This document shows, one piece after another, positions 25,529 through 37,874 of a stretch of DNA of 64,000 bases (position 1 is its first letter; each line of letters begins with the position of its first letter). A program made the translations under genes and the position numbers. The notes beneath the pieces are model-generated. The model was not told the origin of the DNA. It made no database searches and saw only the letters and a list, made by a program, of their open reading frames with translations. The stretch comes from Betaproteobacteria bacterium (GTDB lineage: Bacteria > Pseudomonadota > Gammaproteobacteria > Burkholderiales > SG8-41), in the NCBI GenBank assembly GCA_029863175.1, contig JAOTVX010000015.1, positions 5,013-69,012 of the forward strand. The letters are read 5' to 3'.

Positions 25529-26559
25529 GCGAAACCGACGATCAAACAACGGAAGACGCGACCGGGGAATTTGGGGTCAAGCCTGGCGCGCGCCTGGCCG
25601 AGGCACGCGAGCACCTCAAGCTGAGCGCGACTGACGTCGCGCGTCAGCTCAAGCTTTCGGTAGGGCAGGTGGAGGCGCTGGAAACGGACCAGTTCGAGCG
25701 TCTGCCCGGTTCTGTGTTCGTGCGCGGCTTCATCCGCAATTACGCGCGGCTGGTCAAACTTGATCCGGAAGATCTGCTCCAGGCGGCGGGCAACAGGCTG
25801 CCGCAGCAGGCATCACGGCCCGAAACGCCGCCGTCGAAGGACATACCGTTCCCGTCAGCCCGACCTCGCCGGTGGCCGAAATACGCCTGGATAGCGGGCG
25901 TGCTCGTTGTCGCGCTCGCGTGTTACGAATTTTTCGTCAGCAGTGAAGAGCCCGTGATCACTACGCATCCGACGGAGGTCGCACCTACGCCGGTACCCGT
26001 GGCGATACCCAAGGAGGAGCAAACGCCTGCGCCGCTGGCCACTCCATCCGAGTCACAGGAGGTGCCAGCGACGCTTGCCGCCGCCGCGCCGAGCGAGCCG
26101 GTTGTCGAAAAAGCGGCAGCGCCGGAGCCCGTAGCAGAAGTTCCTGCGCCGGAGCCCGTATCGGTGGTTTCCGCGCCGGAGCCGGTGCAACCGCCTTCTA
26201 CCGCAGCCCCGGAGTCCGTCGCGGTAGTTTCTGCACCTGAGCCGGTGCAGCCGCCTTCTACCTCAGCGCTTCCCTCGCCAGAACCGGAAACACCAGCCCA
26301 AGCGTCGAAACCGGCAAAACGGCAGGTAATGCTCGTGTTCGAGGATGAGTCCTGGGTCGAGATTCGCGATCGCGACGGCAAACTGATCCTGTTTCAGCTC
26401 AATCTGCCGGGCACGCGCCAAGTCGTGAGCGGGCCGCCGCCGCTGTCGTTCGTCATCGGCAACCCGCAGGGTGTGCGGCTTACATACGACGAGCGTCCAG
26501 TGGATTTAACGCGCCACACGCCGCCGCAGACCGGAGTCGCTCGGATGACTCTGGAATGA
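25525..26559 (+). CDS. rodZ: Cytoskeleton protein RodZ
   Basis: Links MreB to the elongasome and helps keep rod shape. A 344-residue protein: N-terminal HTH (about 20-85, [19 protein letters not shown]), basic juxtamembrane region, one membrane helix (about 117-135, [17 protein letters not shown]), a proline-rich periplasmic linker (about 140-260) with near-repeats of [11 protein letters not shown], and the C-terminal beta domain (about 265-344, [15 protein letters not shown]). It overlaps pilF and ispG by 4 bases at each end. Confidence 0.92.
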   Translation: MSETDDQTTEDATGEFGVKPGARLAEAREHLKLSATDVARQLKLSVGQVEALETDQFERLPGSVFVRGFIRNYARLVKLDPEDLLQAAGNRLPQQASRPETPPSKDIPFPSARPRRWPKYAWIAGVLVVALACYEFFVSSEEPVITTHPTEVAPTPVPVAIPKEEQTPAPLATPSESQEVPATLAAAAPSEPVVEKAAAPEPVAEVPAPEPVSVVSAPEPVQPPSTAAPESVAVVSAPEPVQPPSTSALPSPEPETPAQASKPAKRQVMLVFEDESWVEIRDRDGKLILFQLNLPGTRQVVSGPPPLSFVIGNPQGVRLTYDERPVDLTRHTPPQTGVARMTLE

Positions 26560-27836
26560 ATTGCTATCCCGATTACGGCCCTGCCGCGCGGCGCACAAGC
26601 GCCCGGGTTCAGGTCGCGCATGTCGCGATCGGTGGGGACGCGCCTATCGTCGTTCAGTCCATGACAAATACGGACACGGCGGATGTGGCGGCCACAGTGC
26701 ATCAGGTGGCGGCGCTTGCGCGGGCGGGCTCGGAAATCGTGCGTATTACCGTCAATGACACTGCCGCCGCCGCGGCCGTTCCCCTGATCCGCGAGCGGCT
26801 CGACGCAATGGGCGTGAATGTGCCGCTGGTGGGGGATTTTCATTTCAATGGGCATCGATTGCTGGCGCAGCATCCCGTGTGCGCCGAAGCCCTCGCTAAA
26901 CTCCGTATCAATCCGGGCAACGTCGGGCGCGGCTCGCGGCGCGACGATCAGTTCGCGACGATGATCGAGTTTGCCTGTCGTTACGACAAGGCAGTGCGCA
27001 TTGGCGTCAATTGGGGAAGCCTCGACCCGGAGCTGCTCGCGCGCATGATGGATGAGAATGCGCGCCAGGCACAGCCGGATGACGCCGCGGTCGTCACGCG
27101 CAAGGCGCTGGTGAGCTCTGCACTGGAAAGTGCGCGCCAGGCGGAGCACCTCGGCCTCGCGCATGACCGTATCGTGTTGTCCTGCAAGGTGAGCGGCGTG
27201 CAGGACTTGATTACCGTCTACCGGGATCTCGCTCGATGCGAGGACTTCGCATTGCACCTTGGTCTGACTGAAGCGGGCATGGGCTCGAAGGGAATAGTCG
27301 CCTCATCCACCGCGCTCGCCGTGCTGCTGCAAGAAGGCATCGGCGATACCATCCGCGTTTCGCTGACGCCGGAGCCGGGAGGCGACCGTACCCGCGAGGT
27401 CGTCGTGGCGCAGGAGATCCTTCAGACCATGGGCCTGCGCTCATTCGCTCCGCTCGTGATTGCCTGCCCCGGCTGCGGCCGCACGACCAGCACCTATTTC
27501 CAGGAGCTCGCCGACCGCATCCAGAGCTGGCTGCGCGCGCAAATGCCGTCGTGGCGCGGGCGTCATCCTGGCGTGGAGAACATGCATGTGGCAGTAATGG
27601 GCTGCGTCGTGAATGGTCCCGGGGAAAGCAAGCATTCGAATATTGGTATCAGCTTGCCGGGCTCGGGCGAGAATCCCGTGGCGCCGGTTTACGTGGACGG
27701 CGTCAAGACGGTTACGCTGAAAGGTGAGAATATCGCCGCCGAGTTTCAGCGGCTCGTCGAGGAATACGTGATTGCAAAGTACCCCGCTTCGGTCGATGAA
27801 TCGCAGGAGAGGCGGCAGGACGCCGCGCACGCGTGA
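26556..27836 (+). CDS. ispG: 4-hydroxy-3-methylbut-2-enyl diphosphate synthase (flavodoxin/ferredoxin)
   Basis: Converts MEcPP to HMBPP in the MEP isoprenoid pathway, using a [4Fe-4S] cluster. VQSMTNTDT near the N-terminus, LRINPGNVG (about 112), and the cluster cysteines in CPGCGR (about 303) and [10 protein letters not shown] (about 348) are all present. At 426 residues it belongs to the longer proteobacterial form. It overlaps rodZ by 4 bases, a conserved arrangement. Confidence 0.96.
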   Translation: MNCYPDYGPAARRTSARVQVAHVAIGGDAPIVVQSMTNTDTADVAATVHQVAALARAGSEIVRITVNDTAAAAAVPLIRERLDAMGVNVPLVGDFHFNGHRLLAQHPVCAEALAKLRINPGNVGRGSRRDDQFATMIEFACRYDKAVRIGVNWGSLDPELLARMMDENARQAQPDDAAVVTRKALVSSALESARQAEHLGLAHDRIVLSCKVSGVQDLITVYRDLARCEDFALHLGLTEAGMGSKGIVASSTALAVLLQEGIGDTIRVSLTPEPGGDRTREVVVAQEILQTMGLRSFAPLVIACPGCGRTTSTYFQELADRIQSWLRAQMPSWRGRHPGVENMHVAVMGCVVNGPGESKHSNIGISLPGSGENPVAPVYVDGVKTVTLKGENIAAEFQRLVEEYVIAKYPASVDESQERRQDAAHA

Positions 27837-27929
27837 GCGGCAGTGGAAGCGCTGGCGTTACGTACCAGCCATAAAAACATTTTCGCGGTTTGCACGTCGA
27901 GAGTAGCAAGTTTCCAGCCAGCTTTTGCC

Positions 27930-29189
27930 ATGAGCGCCAGAACCATACAGGCCATCCGCGGGATGAACGACATCTTGCCGGATGAGTCGCATCTGTGGGA
28001 GTTCTTCGAAGAGACCGTGCGCGATTGGCTGCGCGCGTACGGTTACCGCAACATCCGCACCCCCGTTCTCGAGCAGACCGACCTCTTCGTGCGCTCGATC
28101 GGTGCGGCCACTGACATTGTCGAGAAGGAGATGTACACCTTCGTCGATGAGCTGAACGGCGAGAACCTGGCGCTGCGGCCAGAGGGGACCGCAGCCTGCG
28201 TGCGCGCGGTGATCGAGCACAACCTCCTGTATTCGGGTCCGCAACGCCTTTGGTATTGGGGGCCGATGTTCCGCCACGAGCGGCCCCAGAAGGGGCGCTA
28301 TCGCCAGTTTTTCCAGGTCGGGGCGGAGGCGCTCGGCTTTGCCGGCCCGGATGTCGATGCGGAGCATCTCGTGATGTGCGCGCGCCTGTGGCGCACGCTG
28401 GGCCTCGACGGAATCGAGCTCGATCTCAATACGCTTGGTGACAGCGAGGCGCGCGTGCGCTATCGTGCGCGCCTCGTCAAATACTTGCAGCGGCACGATG
28501 TGCATCTTGACGGTGATTCCCGGCGCAGGCTGCATTCGAATCCCTTGCGGGTCCTGGATAGCAAGAACCCGGCGTTGCAGGAGCTCATTGCAGGGGCACC
28601 CCGGCTCGCCGACGATCTCGACGAGAACTCGATCAAGGCGTTCGACGAGCTGCAGGCGCTGCTGCGCGACGCGGGCGTGAGCTTCCGCATCAATCCGAGA
28701 CTGGTTCGCGGGCTGGACTATTACAACGGCGCCGTATACGAATGGGTGAGCGGCCAGCTGGGTGCGCAAAATGCAGTATGCGCGGGGGGGCGCTACGACG
28801 GGTTGGTCGAGCAAATCGGTGGGAAGCCGGCCCCGGCGTGCGGGTTTGCGATGGGAGTCGAGCGGCTGCTGGTGCTCGTCAAGGACGGCGTTAAAGTAGG
28901 CTCGCGCGCCCCGGATGTCTACTTGGTGCGTCAGGGTGAGCTTGCGGAGCGCTTTGGCGCGCGCGTGGCGGAGGCATTGCGAGACGCGGGTCTCCATGTA
29001 CTCCTGCACTGTGGGGGTGGAAGCTTCAAGTCGCAGATGAGGAAAGCGGACGCGAGCCAGGCGCGCTTCGCGGTGATCGTAGGTGACGACGAGGCGGGCG
29101 CAGGCGTCGTGAGCCTGAAGCCGTTGCGCGAGGCCGCGCAACAAATGCGCGTCCGGATTGATGAGGCAGTGCGCCTCATCAAGAGGTGA
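27930..29189 (+). CDS. hisS: Histidine--tRNA ligase
   Basis: Charges tRNA-His. Class II motif 2 ([20 protein letters not shown], about 103-122), the histidine A motif [15 protein letters not shown] (about 257-271) and motif 3 ([10 protein letters not shown], about 306) are visible. The ATG at 27930 gives the standard RGMNDILP lead; the 29-residue upstream extension lacks family similarity. About 90 bp separate it from ispG. Confidence 0.96.
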   Translation: MSARTIQAIRGMNDILPDESHLWEFFEETVRDWLRAYGYRNIRTPVLEQTDLFVRSIGAATDIVEKEMYTFVDELNGENLALRPEGTAACVRAVIEHNLLYSGPQRLWYWGPMFRHERPQKGRYRQFFQVGAEALGFAGPDVDAEHLVMCARLWRTLGLDGIELDLNTLGDSEARVRYRARLVKYLQRHDVHLDGDSRRRLHSNPLRVLDSKNPALQELIAGAPRLADDLDENSIKAFDELQALLRDAGVSFRINPRLVRGLDYYNGAVYEWVSGQLGAQNAVCAGGRYDGLVEQIGGKPAPACGFAMGVERLLVLVKDGVKVGSRAPDVYLVRQGELAERFGARVAEALRDAGLHVLLHCGGGSFKSQMRKADASQARFAVIVGDDEAGAGVVSLKPLREAAQQMRVRIDEAVRLIKR

Positions 29190-29368
29190 AGGGGCGAAGG
29201 CATTGAGGAGTGCAGGAGTGAAAGGGGTGTCGATTGACGTGCCTGCGCATGTCCGCGCCGGTGAACGCCCGGCGCGATACAGCGCGGCGGGCTGGAATGG
29301 AGCGTTACGCATTCACATGGTCATCGACTCAGTGAAATGAAAACCTATCTGATTGGCGAGCCGCGCTG

Positions 29369-30004
29369 ATGGCATACGATCATGAAGACCAGGAACAGCT
29401 CGACGAGCTGAAAGCGTGGTGGAAGCAGCACGGCAAACTCGTGATACTGCTTGTTGCAGCCTTCTTTGCGAGCATTGCGGCGTTTCAGGGCTGGCGCTAT
29501 TACCGCGATACTCAGGCGGTGGCTGCCGTCACGCTCTACGGGCAGCTGGAGCAGGCCGACCATGCCGGCGACGGGAAGAAGGCGCGGGCAATTGCGGCAC
29601 AGATCGTGGACACGTACGGCTCGACCACGTATGCCGTTCTCGCGTCGCTTGTTGCCGCGCGGCACGCATTCGCCGGTGGCGATTTGGCCGAAGCCAAGGC
29701 CCGCCTGCAATGGGTCACCGAGCACGCGCGCGAAGAGGAAGTTCGCGACGTTGCGCGGCTGCGGCTGGCAGCGGTCCTGCTCGACGAGAAAAACTATGCA
29801 GATGCGTTGAAGCTGGTCGAAACAAAGCCGGGGGACGGCATGGCAGGCCTCTATGCGGACTTGAGGGGCGACATTCTCCTGGCTCAGGGCAAAACGCCCG
29901 AGGCGCGCAGTGCCTATCAATTTGCGCTCGATAAGAGCCAGGCAAACAATCCCTATCGCGCGACGCTTCAGCTCAAGCTCGACTCGCTGGGTGAGGCTCG
30001 GTGA
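29369..30004 (+). CDS. yfgM: YfgM-like ancillary SecYEG translocon subunit (TPR)
   Basis: A 211-residue inner-membrane protein: cytoplasmic lead rich in acidic residues (YDHEDQEQLDELKAWW), one membrane helix (about 24-42, LVILLVAAFFASIAAF), then a periplasmic TPR-like domain. In E. coli YfgM binds SecYEG and the chaperone PpiD. Position hisS-yfgM-bamB-der is conserved. Its stop overlaps the bamB start in GTGA. The 179-bp spacer upstream holds no clear feature. Confidence 0.9.
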   Translation: MAYDHEDQEQLDELKAWWKQHGKLVILLVAAFFASIAAFQGWRYYRDTQAVAAVTLYGQLEQADHAGDGKKARAIAAQIVDTYGSTTYAVLASLVAARHAFAGGDLAEAKARLQWVTEHAREEEVRDVARLRLAAVLLDEKNYADALKLVETKPGDGMAGLYADLRGDILLAQGKTPEARSAYQFALDKSQANNPYRATLQLKLDSLGEAR

Positions 30005-31158
30005 TACGGGTGCGCAATGCGCTCGTCACGGCTGCCATCGTCCTGCTAGGCGGTTGCCAGTGGATGGGAGACACGTACGACAGCGTCTTCGGCAGCTCCA
30101 AGCCGAAGATTCCGGAACTGGCACCGATCAAGCCGACGGCGACCGCGAGGATCCTGTGGCAGGCCAATGTCGGGGCCGCCGAGAAAAGCGTCTTTTTTCC
30201 GGCCGTGGTTCGCGGCGTGGTCTACGTAGCAGGCAGAGCAGGCCAGATTGCGGGTTTTGACCCGGCGACTGGAAATAGCGTCAGCCGTTTTGAGGCGGGG
30301 CAGCGCATCGCCGCCGGCGTTGGCGTCGGCAGCGGCTTGATACTGGTCGGGACGGACAAAGGGGAGGTGCTGGCCTTCAACAACCAGGGCCGGCCCGTTT
30401 GGCAAGCGCAAATCCTGGGCGAGTTGTTGGCTCCCCCGGTAGCCGACCAGGGCATCGTGGTCGTGCGCGCGGGTAACAATAAAATCTACGGCCTGAATGC
30501 TGCCGATGGCAAACGGCGCTGGGTGTATCAGCGAGCGATACCCAGCCTGTCAGTGCGCACGCACGCGGGCCTGGTGCTGCACCGCGGGGGCGTCTTCGCC
30601 GGTTTCGCCGGAGGGCGCCTCATTGCGCTGGCGCTCCCCACCGGCGCCGTGGGGTGGGAAGGCGTTGTCGCGCTGCCCCGTGGCACGACCGAGCTCGAGC
30701 GAGTCACCGATGTCACAAGCTTGCCCGCGATCGACGGGAGTCAGGTGTGCGCCGTCGCTTTTCAGGGCCGGATCGCCTGCTTCGACCTGATTCGTGGCAC
30801 TCAGCGTTGGACACGCGATGTGTCCAGCGTAGTCGGGCTCACGGTTGCGGCGCGCTATCTCTACGTCACCGACGACAAAAGCGCGGTGCTGGCGCTGGAC
30901 AAGACGAACGGCGCCAGCATCTGGCGCCAGGACAAGCTCGCCGGCCGCAGGCTGAGCGCGCCGCTGAACGTCGGCAGGCACGTGGTCGTGGGCGACGTTG
31001 AAGGTTACGTGCACGTTCTCTCGCGCGACAGTGGCGCGTTCGAGGCGCGTCTTCCGACGGATGGCAGCGCCATCATGGCGCCGCCGGTGGCGCTGGATCG
31101 GGCGAGCTTTCTGGTGCAGACGGAAGACGGCGGAGTTTTCGCGATCACCGTCCAGTAA
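30001..31158 (+). CDS. bamB: Outer membrane protein assembly factor BamB
   Basis: A lipoprotein of the BAM complex that inserts outer-membrane beta-barrels. Lipobox LLGGC with cysteine 19, then an eight-bladed beta-propeller of PQQ-like repeats ([33 protein letters not shown], and similar). Length 385 residues matches E. coli BamB (392). GTG start at 30001 overlaps the yfgM stop. der follows after a heptamer repeat. Confidence 0.94.
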   Translation: MIRVRNALVTAAIVLLGGCQWMGDTYDSVFGSSKPKIPELAPIKPTATARILWQANVGAAEKSVFFPAVVRGVVYVAGRAGQIAGFDPATGNSVSRFEAGQRIAAGVGVGSGLILVGTDKGEVLAFNNQGRPVWQAQILGELLAPPVADQGIVVVRAGNNKIYGLNAADGKRRWVYQRAIPSLSVRTHAGLVLHRGGVFAGFAGGRLIALALPTGAVGWEGVVALPRGTTELERVTDVTSLPAIDGSQVCAVAFQGRIACFDLIRGTQRWTRDVSSVVGLTVAARYLYVTDDKSAVLALDKTNGASIWRQDKLAGRRLSAPLNVGRHVVVGDVEGYVHVLSRDSGAFEARLPTDGSAIMAPPVALDRASFLVQTEDGGVFAITVQ

Positions 31159-31221
31159 CCGCGAAGGCAAATGGCGGCGTCAATCCTTGAGCGCTTTGCG
31201 AACAGCGAGGCGCCCCATCGC

Positions 31222-31263
31222 TTCTTCCTTCTGCATTCATCCTTCATGCTTCATACTCTGCTC
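31222..31263. repeat. Heptamer array upstream of der, 6 units (TTCATCC type)
   Basis: Units TTCTTCC, TTCTGCA, TTCATCC, TTCATGC, TTCATAC, TCTGCTC. Only the pyrimidine-rich arm is clear; a purine-rich partner is at most vestigial (GCGAAGGCAAATGGCGG from 31162). It ends 4 bases before the der ATG, so it occupies the place of the ribosome binding site. Confidence 0.65.
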
Positions 31264-31267
31264 TACA

Positions 31268-32608
31268 ATGCTTCCCATCGTCGTCATCATGGGCCGCCCG
31301 AACGTGGGCAAGTCCACGCTGTTCAACCGGCTCACGCGCAGCCGCGATGCCATCGTCGCGGATGTGGCCGGTTTGACGCGCGATCGTCATTACGGGCGCG
31401 GCCGTGTCGGCGGAAAGCCTTATCTGGCGGTCGATACGGGCGGGTTCGAGCCGGTTGCAAGCGAGGGCATCTTCTATGAAATGGCGCGTCAGACCCGGCA
31501 GGCGCTGGACGAGGCTGACGCGGTATTGTTCGTGGTGGATGCGCGCGCCGGGCTGGTCGGGCAGGACCGGGCGATCGCGTCCGAGTTGCGCCGTAGCGGC
31601 CGGCCGGTATTTCTGGTGGTCAATAAAGCCGAGGGCATGAATCCGGCCATCGCCTGCGCCGAGTTCCATGCGCTCGCCATCGGCGAGCCAGTTTCAGTTT
31701 CGGCCGCGCATGGCGAGAATGTCACGGCGCTTATGGAGCACGTGCTGGCCGGGCTCCCGGATGCGGAGGAGGTGTCCCCGCGGGATGAAAGGCACCCCAA
31801 GATTGCGGTTGTGGGCCGGCCTAACGTTGGCAAGTCCACACTGGTGAACGCGCTTATTGGCGAAGAGCGCATGATCGTCTTCGATCAGCCGGGAACCACG
31901 CGGGACTCGATCTACATCGAGTTCGAGCGCGGGCCCCGCCGCTATACCCTGATCGACACTGCGGGGTTGCGCCGGCGCGGCCGGGTCACCGAGGGGGCGG
32001 AGAAGTTCTCGATGGTGAAGACGATGCAGGCCATCGAGGACGCGAACGTCGTTATCCTGGTACTCGATGCGCGCCGGGATGTCGCCGAGCACGACGCACA
32101 CATTGCCGGATACGTGCTGGAAGCGGGACGCGCCGTGGTGGTCGCGGTCAACAAGTGGGAGAAGCTGCCGGACGAGGATCGCGAACTTACCAAGCGCGCG
32201 CTCGTGCGCAAGCTCAATTTTCTCGCTTTTGCACGGCTGCATTTCATTTCCGCACTGACCGGTCAAGGGATCCCGTCTCTCCTTAAATCGGTCGACGAGG
32301 CATACGCGGCCGCGATGGCGTGCCTTTCCACGCCTCGGTTGAGCCGTGCGCTGGCGCAAGCCGTGGCGCAACAGGCCCCGCCCCGGGCGGGGGCCATCCG
32401 GCCCAAGCCGCGCTACGCCCACCAGGGGGGCGTCAACCCGCCCCGTGTCATCGTCCACGGCAACGCACTCGACCACGTGCCCGAGGCCTATCGCCGCTAC
32501 CTGGAACGTTTCTTCCGGGAGGCTTTCCAATTGCAAGGTACTCCGCTGCAGATCGAGTTCAGAAGTGGCGCGAACCCCTACGCCCGGCGAGCGGCTTCGC
32601 GGCGATAA
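31268..32608 (+). CDS. der: GTPase Der (EngA), ribosome biogenesis
   Basis: A double-GTPase protein needed for 50S maturation. Both G1 motifs GRPNVGKST are present (residues 9-17 and about 183-191), with DTGG / DTAG, NKAE / NKWE and the C-terminal KH-like domain ending in EFRSGANPY. 446 residues. The ATG at 31268 gives the usual [14 protein letters not shown] lead. No standard ribosome binding site is visible because a pyrimidine-rich repeat lies directly upstream. Confidence 0.96.
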   Translation: MLPIVVIMGRPNVGKSTLFNRLTRSRDAIVADVAGLTRDRHYGRGRVGGKPYLAVDTGGFEPVASEGIFYEMARQTRQALDEADAVLFVVDARAGLVGQDRAIASELRRSGRPVFLVVNKAEGMNPAIACAEFHALAIGEPVSVSAAHGENVTALMEHVLAGLPDAEEVSPRDERHPKIAVVGRPNVGKSTLVNALIGEERMIVFDQPGTTRDSIYIEFERGPRRYTLIDTAGLRRRGRVTEGAEKFSMVKTMQAIEDANVVILVLDARRDVAEHDAHIAGYVLEAGRAVVVAVNKWEKLPDEDRELTKRALVRKLNFLAFARLHFISALTGQGIPSLLKSVDEAYAAAMACLSTPRLSRALAQAVAQQAPPRAGAIRPKPRYAHQGGVNPPRVIVHGNALDHVPEAYRRYLERFFREAFQLQGTPLQIEFRSGANPYARRAASRR

Positions 32609-32677
32609 CCCCATGGCGTAATTGCATAAAAGCGAGTAGAGTGGTACCCGCAAAAACACGATAACGACGAGGCTGAT

Positions 32678-32917
32678 ATGAGCAATAAGGGGCAGTTGCT
32701 ACAAGACCCGTTTCTGAACACCCTGCGCAAGGAGCACATCCCGGTATCGATCTACCTGGTCAACGGCATCAAGCTGCAAGGGCAGATCGATGCCTTCGAC
32801 CAATACGTGGTCCTGCTCAAGAACACGGTCACGCAGATGGTCTACAAGCACGCGATCTCGACCGTGGTGCCCGCGCGCGCCGTCAACTTTCAGACCGACC
32901 CGAGCTCCGACAGTTGA
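32678..32917 (+). CDS. hfq: RNA chaperone Hfq
   Basis: A 79-residue Sm-like protein that pairs sRNAs with mRNAs. Sm1 ([21 protein letters not shown]) and Sm2 ([10 protein letters not shown], with the conserved KH) are intact; QDPFLN near the N-terminus holds the proximal-face residues. ATG 32678 has a GAGG site 7 bases upstream. The gene pair hfq-hflX is conserved widely. Confidence 0.97.
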   Translation: MSNKGQLLQDPFLNTLRKEHIPVSIYLVNGIKLQGQIDAFDQYVVLLKNTVTQMVYKHAISTVVPARAVNFQTDPSSDS

Positions 32918-32938
32918 TGATTGCCCCCCCGCTGTTTG

Positions 32939-34066
32939 ATGTTTGACCGTCCCGGCAGCGGCACCGACGCGGTCTTGGTCGGCCTCGACTTCGGCGCGGC
33001 CGATTACGCGGAAGGCCTGGAGGAAATTCAGCTGCTGGCTACCAGTGCTAGCGTGGTGGCGCGTGCGCTCGTGAAAGGCCGGCGCGCACGCCCGGATGCG
33101 GCTCTCTTCGCTGGCACAGGCAAGGTCGAAGAGATCAAGCGCGTGGTGGCAGCAAGTGGCGCCCGGCTCGTGATCTTCAATCACGAGCTCTCTCCGGTGC
33201 AGGAGCGTAACCTCGAGCGCGCGCTCGATTGCCGGGTCGTCGACCGGGTCAGCCTGATCCTGGACATTTTCGCGCAGCGCGCGCGCACCCATGAGGGCAA
33301 GCTTCAGGTCGAGCTCGCTCAACTCGAGCACCTGGCGACGCGTCTGGTGCGGGGATGGACCCACTTGGAGCGCCAGAGAGGGGGCATTGGCTTGAGAGGG
33401 CCGGGTGAAACCCAGCTCGAAACCGACCGTCGGCTCCTCGGCAAGCGTGTCAAAGTGCTAAAGGAGAAGTTGGCCAAAGTGCGGGCGCAGCGCGCAGTGC
33501 AGCGCCGTGCGCGCAAGCGGTCGAATCTCCGGCACGCCTCGCTCGTCGGCTATACGAACGCCGGCAAGTCCACGCTGTTCAACCGGATCGCACGGGCCGA
33601 TGTCTTCGCGATGGACCGCTTGTTCGCGACGCTCGACACGACCACGCGCCGTGTATACACCGAAAACGGCTCGGGCGTCGTGGTATCGGATACAGTGGGA
33701 TTCATCCGGCGTCTGCCGCACACGCTAGTCGCCGCCTTTCGGGCCACGCTCGAAGAAACGACCGAAGCCGACGTGCTGCTGCACGTCGTGGACGCGAGTA
33801 GCGCCGACCGGGCAGCGCAGATTGCAGCGGTAAACGAGGTGCTGGCTGAAATCGGTGCGCAGGAAATTCCGCAGGTGCTCGTCATGAATAAGATCGATCG
33901 GACCCGGCTCCCGGCGCGGGTCGAGCGGGATCAGTATGGTAGAATTGCGCGCGTGTGGGTCAGCGCGAAAACGGGTGAAGGCGTCGACGGCGTGCGCCTT
34001 GCGCTCGAGGAGTATGCCGCTCCTGCGCTTGCACCCATCGAGACCAACCATTCAGCTGTCGCTTAG
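32939..34066 (+). CDS. hflX: GTPase HflX, ribosome-splitting factor
   Basis: About 375 residues. An N-terminal glycine-rich nucleotide-binding subdomain (ALFAGTGKVEEIK, QERNLERALDCRVVDR), a coiled helical linker (about 140-190) and a C-terminal G domain with GYTNAGKST (about 204-212), DTVGFI and NKID. The family rescues stalled or stress-damaged ribosomes. ATG 32939 gives a compact start; the six-residue extension to 32921 is possible. Short spacers on both sides suggest co-transcription with hfq and hflK. Confidence 0.94.
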   Translation: MFDRPGSGTDAVLVGLDFGAADYAEGLEEIQLLATSASVVARALVKGRRARPDAALFAGTGKVEEIKRVVAASGARLVIFNHELSPVQERNLERALDCRVVDRVSLILDIFAQRARTHEGKLQVELAQLEHLATRLVRGWTHLERQRGGIGLRGPGETQLETDRRLLGKRVKVLKEKLAKVRAQRAVQRRARKRSNLRHASLVGYTNAGKSTLFNRIARADVFAMDRLFATLDTTTRRVYTENGSGVVVSDTVGFIRRLPHTLVAAFRATLEETTEADVLLHVVDASSADRAAQIAAVNEVLAEIGAQEIPQVLVMNKIDRTRLPARVERDQYGRIARVWVSAKTGEGVDGVRLALEEYAAPALAPIETNHSAVA

Positions 34067-34084
34067 GATCAATCAGTTCTGAAC

Positions 34085-35323
34085 ATGCTGGCCAATTTGA
34101 AGGCATTTGGCGGAAACATTCGGGATCGCTCGCTGCGCCTGCTTGGCGCGCTCATGTCGATGAACGATCCGCAGTGGGGCCGGCGCCCCAACCAGGGGCC
34201 GCCGGACCTCGATGAGCTCTTACGCGGGTTTAACCGCAAGCTTAATGATTTCTTCGGCCGGCGCGGCGGGGGCGGCGACGGGCCTTCCGGGGGCGGTAGC
34301 GTGAAACGTCTCGGTGGCGGGGCGGGGCTGCTGCTGGGGCTCATCGTTGTCGTGTGGCTCGCAAGCGGTTTCTACATCGTAAACGAAGGCCAGCGCGGGG
34401 TCGTGCTGCGCTACGGGAAGTATGTTGCAACCACGATGCCAGGGCCGCGCTGGCACTTGCCCTATCCCATCGAGTCGGCCGAGGTCGTGAACCTCGACCA
34501 GGTGCGAACGGTCGAGGTGGGCTATCGCAATAACGTCGGGAGCAAGGTGCTGAAGGAATCCCTGATGCTGACCGATGACGAGAACATCGTCGACGTGCAG
34601 TTTGCGGTGCAGTACGTGCTGAAGAGCCCTACCGACTACCTCTTCAACAGCCGGTCGCCGGATGAGGCCGTGTTGCAGGCGGCGGAAACGGCGGTCCGGG
34701 AGATCGTGGGCAAGAGCAGCATGGACTTCGTGGTGTTCGAGGGCCGGGCCGAGGTTGCGGCGCGCGCACAGAAGCTGATGCAGGAAGTTCTCGACCGTTA
34801 CGGCACCGGCATCAACATTAGCAAGGTGACGATGCAGAACGCGCAGCCGCCGCAGCAGGTGCAGGCCGCGTTCGACGACGCGGTCAAGGCGGGGCAGGAC
34901 CGCGAGCGTCAGAAGAACGAAGGCCAGGCTTACGCCAACGACGTTATTCCGAGGGCGCGCGGGATGGCCGCGCGCTTGCAGCAGGAAGCCGAAGGCTATC
35001 GTCAGCGCGTGATCGAGCAATCGGAGGGTGACGCCGCCCGCTTCCGCCAGGTCCTGGTTGAGTACAACAAGGCGCCGCGGGTCACGCGTCAGCGGCTCTA
35101 CATCGACGCGATGCAGCAAATCATGGGCAACACGACCAAAGTGCTGATCGACCAGAAAAGCGGGAGCAATCTGATCTATCTGCCCCTCGACAAGATCATG
35201 GATTTGTCACGCAGTGGCGCGGCTGATACGACGTCCAAGCCGGCGGAGCAGACGCCGGCGCCGGACGCGTCGACCGCGCGTTCGCGCGAGGCATTCCGCT
35301 CGCGCGCGCGGGAGGGACGCTGA
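34085..35323 (+). CDS. hflK: FtsH modulator subunit HflK
   Basis: One half of the HflKC complex, which surrounds and restrains the membrane protease FtsH. A cytoplasmic Gly/Arg-rich N-terminus (about 40-75), one membrane helix (about 79-100), then the periplasmic SPFH/band 7 domain (about 105-290) and a helical stretch with QQEAEGYRQRVIEQSEGDAARF. 412 residues. The stop overlaps the hflC start. Confidence 0.95.
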   Translation: MLANLKAFGGNIRDRSLRLLGALMSMNDPQWGRRPNQGPPDLDELLRGFNRKLNDFFGRRGGGGDGPSGGGSVKRLGGGAGLLLGLIVVVWLASGFYIVNEGQRGVVLRYGKYVATTMPGPRWHLPYPIESAEVVNLDQVRTVEVGYRNNVGSKVLKESLMLTDDENIVDVQFAVQYVLKSPTDYLFNSRSPDEAVLQAAETAVREIVGKSSMDFVVFEGRAEVAARAQKLMQEVLDRYGTGINISKVTMQNAQPPQQVQAAFDDAVKAGQDRERQKNEGQAYANDVIPRARGMAARLQQEAEGYRQRVIEQSEGDAARFRQVLVEYNKAPRVTRQRLYIDAMQQIMGNTTKVLIDQKSGSNLIYLPLDKIMDLSRSGAADTTSKPAEQTPAPDASTARSREAFRSRAREGR

Positions 35324-36201
35324 TGAGAGCCCATTTCGGCGCCCTGGTCATCGGTGCGGTGGTCGTACTGATCATCGCTTCCCTCAGCCTTTTCGTCGTC
35401 GACCAGAGGCAAAACGCCATCGTGTTCCGCCTGGGTGAGGTCATCGACATAAAGAAGGACCCAGGTCTCTATTTCAAGGTGCCGTTGTTGGACAACGTGC
35501 GGACATTCGACGTGCGCATTCTCACCATCGATACGCCCGAGCCGGAGCGATTCCTGACCTCCGAGAAAAAGAACGTGCTGGTCGACCTCTTCATCAAGTG
35601 GCGGATCATCGATGTGCGTCAGTTCTACGTCAGCGTGCAGGGAAATGAAAACCTTGCGCAGACGCGGCTGCTGCAGACCATCAACGACGGTTTGCGCGCC
35701 GAGTTCGGCAATCGCACGGTCCACGAGGTGGTTTCCGGGGAACGCGACCAGATCATGGATCTGATGCGCAAAAAGGCCAACGAGGATGCGGTCAAGATCG
35801 GCGTGGAGGTGTACGACGTGCGGTTGAAGCGCGTCGATCTGCCGCAGGAAGTGAGCGAATCGGTCTATCGCCGGATGGAAGCGGAGCGCAAACGGGTCGC
35901 GAACGAGTTGCGGTCCACCGGTGCCGCCGAGTCGGAGAAGATCCGGGCTAACGCCGACCGGCAGCGCGAGGTGATCGTGGCGGAGGCTTACCGTGCAGCG
36001 GAGAATATCAAGGGCGAAGGCGATGCGAAGGCGACGGGGATCTACGCGCGCGCCTACGAGCCCAACCCCGAGTTCTACGCGTTCTACCGCAGCCTCGAAG
36101 CGTACAAATCGAGCTTCAAGGGAAAAAACGATCTACTGGTGCTTGACCCAAGTTCGGAGTTCTTCGACTACCTCAAATCACGCGGCAGCCCAGGCAAATA
36201 G
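35323..36201 (+). CDS. hflC: FtsH modulator subunit HflC
   Basis: The partner of HflK: 292 residues with an N-terminal membrane anchor (about 8-22, GAVVVLIIASLSLFVV), an SPFH domain starting VDQRQNAIVFRLGEV, and a helical C-terminus (RKRVANELRSTGAAESEKI). Its ATG shares bases with the hflK stop. DUF2065 follows 53 bases downstream. Confidence 0.95.
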   Translation: MRAHFGALVIGAVVVLIIASLSLFVVDQRQNAIVFRLGEVIDIKKDPGLYFKVPLLDNVRTFDVRILTIDTPEPERFLTSEKKNVLVDLFIKWRIIDVRQFYVSVQGNENLAQTRLLQTINDGLRAEFGNRTVHEVVSGERDQIMDLMRKKANEDAVKIGVEVYDVRLKRVDLPQEVSESVYRRMEAERKRVANELRSTGAAESEKIRANADRQREVIVAEAYRAAENIKGEGDAKATGIYARAYEPNPEFYAFYRSLEAYKSSFKGKNDLLVLDPSSEFFDYLKSRGSPGK

Positions 36202-36254
36202 CGGGTCGCCGGGCGGGTGGGGCCAGGACCCGAGCTGCTGTTGCGGAGATCTCG

Positions 36255-36443
36255 ATGGGCAGTATCCTGCTAACGGCTGTCGCCCTGATGCTCATCATCG
36301 AAGGGGTGCTGCCCTTCCTGCTGCCTGTGCTGTGGCGCGAGACCTTTCGCAAGCTGATAGCCATGTCCGACGGGCAAATCCGCTTTGTGGGCCTGACCTC
36401 GATGCTGGCCGGTCTGCTTCTGCTGCTCATTGTGCGCCATTGA
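36255..36443 (+). CDS. DUF2065 (YjeT-like) small inner-membrane protein
   Basis: A 62-residue protein of two hydrophobic helices (about 4-24 and 43-60) around a short loop with MSDGQIRFVG. Such proteins are encoded between hflC and purA (or hisZ-purA) in many beta- and gammaproteobacteria. Function unknown. Here purA follows directly; the hisZ gene that many Betaproteobacteria carry at this point is absent. Confidence 0.85.
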   Translation: MGSILLTAVALMLIIEGVLPFLLPVLWRETFRKLIAMSDGQIRFVGLTSMLAGLLLLLIVRH

Positions 36444-36534
36444 CGCGCAGGAGCCAGGATCGAGGGCTCAGTGAGAGTCCCTACCGTTCTCCTCTATAAA
36501 GCGGGGCATAATCTTGGTGCGTGGTTCGTTTCTT

Positions 36535-36566
36535 GGCGTGTTCTTTGCGCTTTGGCGTCTTTGCGG
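36535..36566. repeat. Short repeat (GGCGT..TTTGCG type) upstream of purA
   Basis: The spacer contains repeated elements around CTTGGCGTG / CTTTGCGCTTTGGCGTCTTT, an approximate 9-12 base periodicity. A related stretch, CTTGGCGGCCTTGGCGTCTT, is at 4117-4136. One arm only; it lies immediately 5' of purA. Confidence 0.5.
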
Positions 36567-36569
36567 TAA

Positions 36570-37874
<1,305 letters not shown>

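Noticed and set aside
25923..26381. A Ser/Gly/Thr-rich minus-strand frame resembling a surface protein
   Set aside because: It is the mirror of the Pro/Ala/Glu-rich linker of rodZ; low complexity on one strand gives low complexity on the other.
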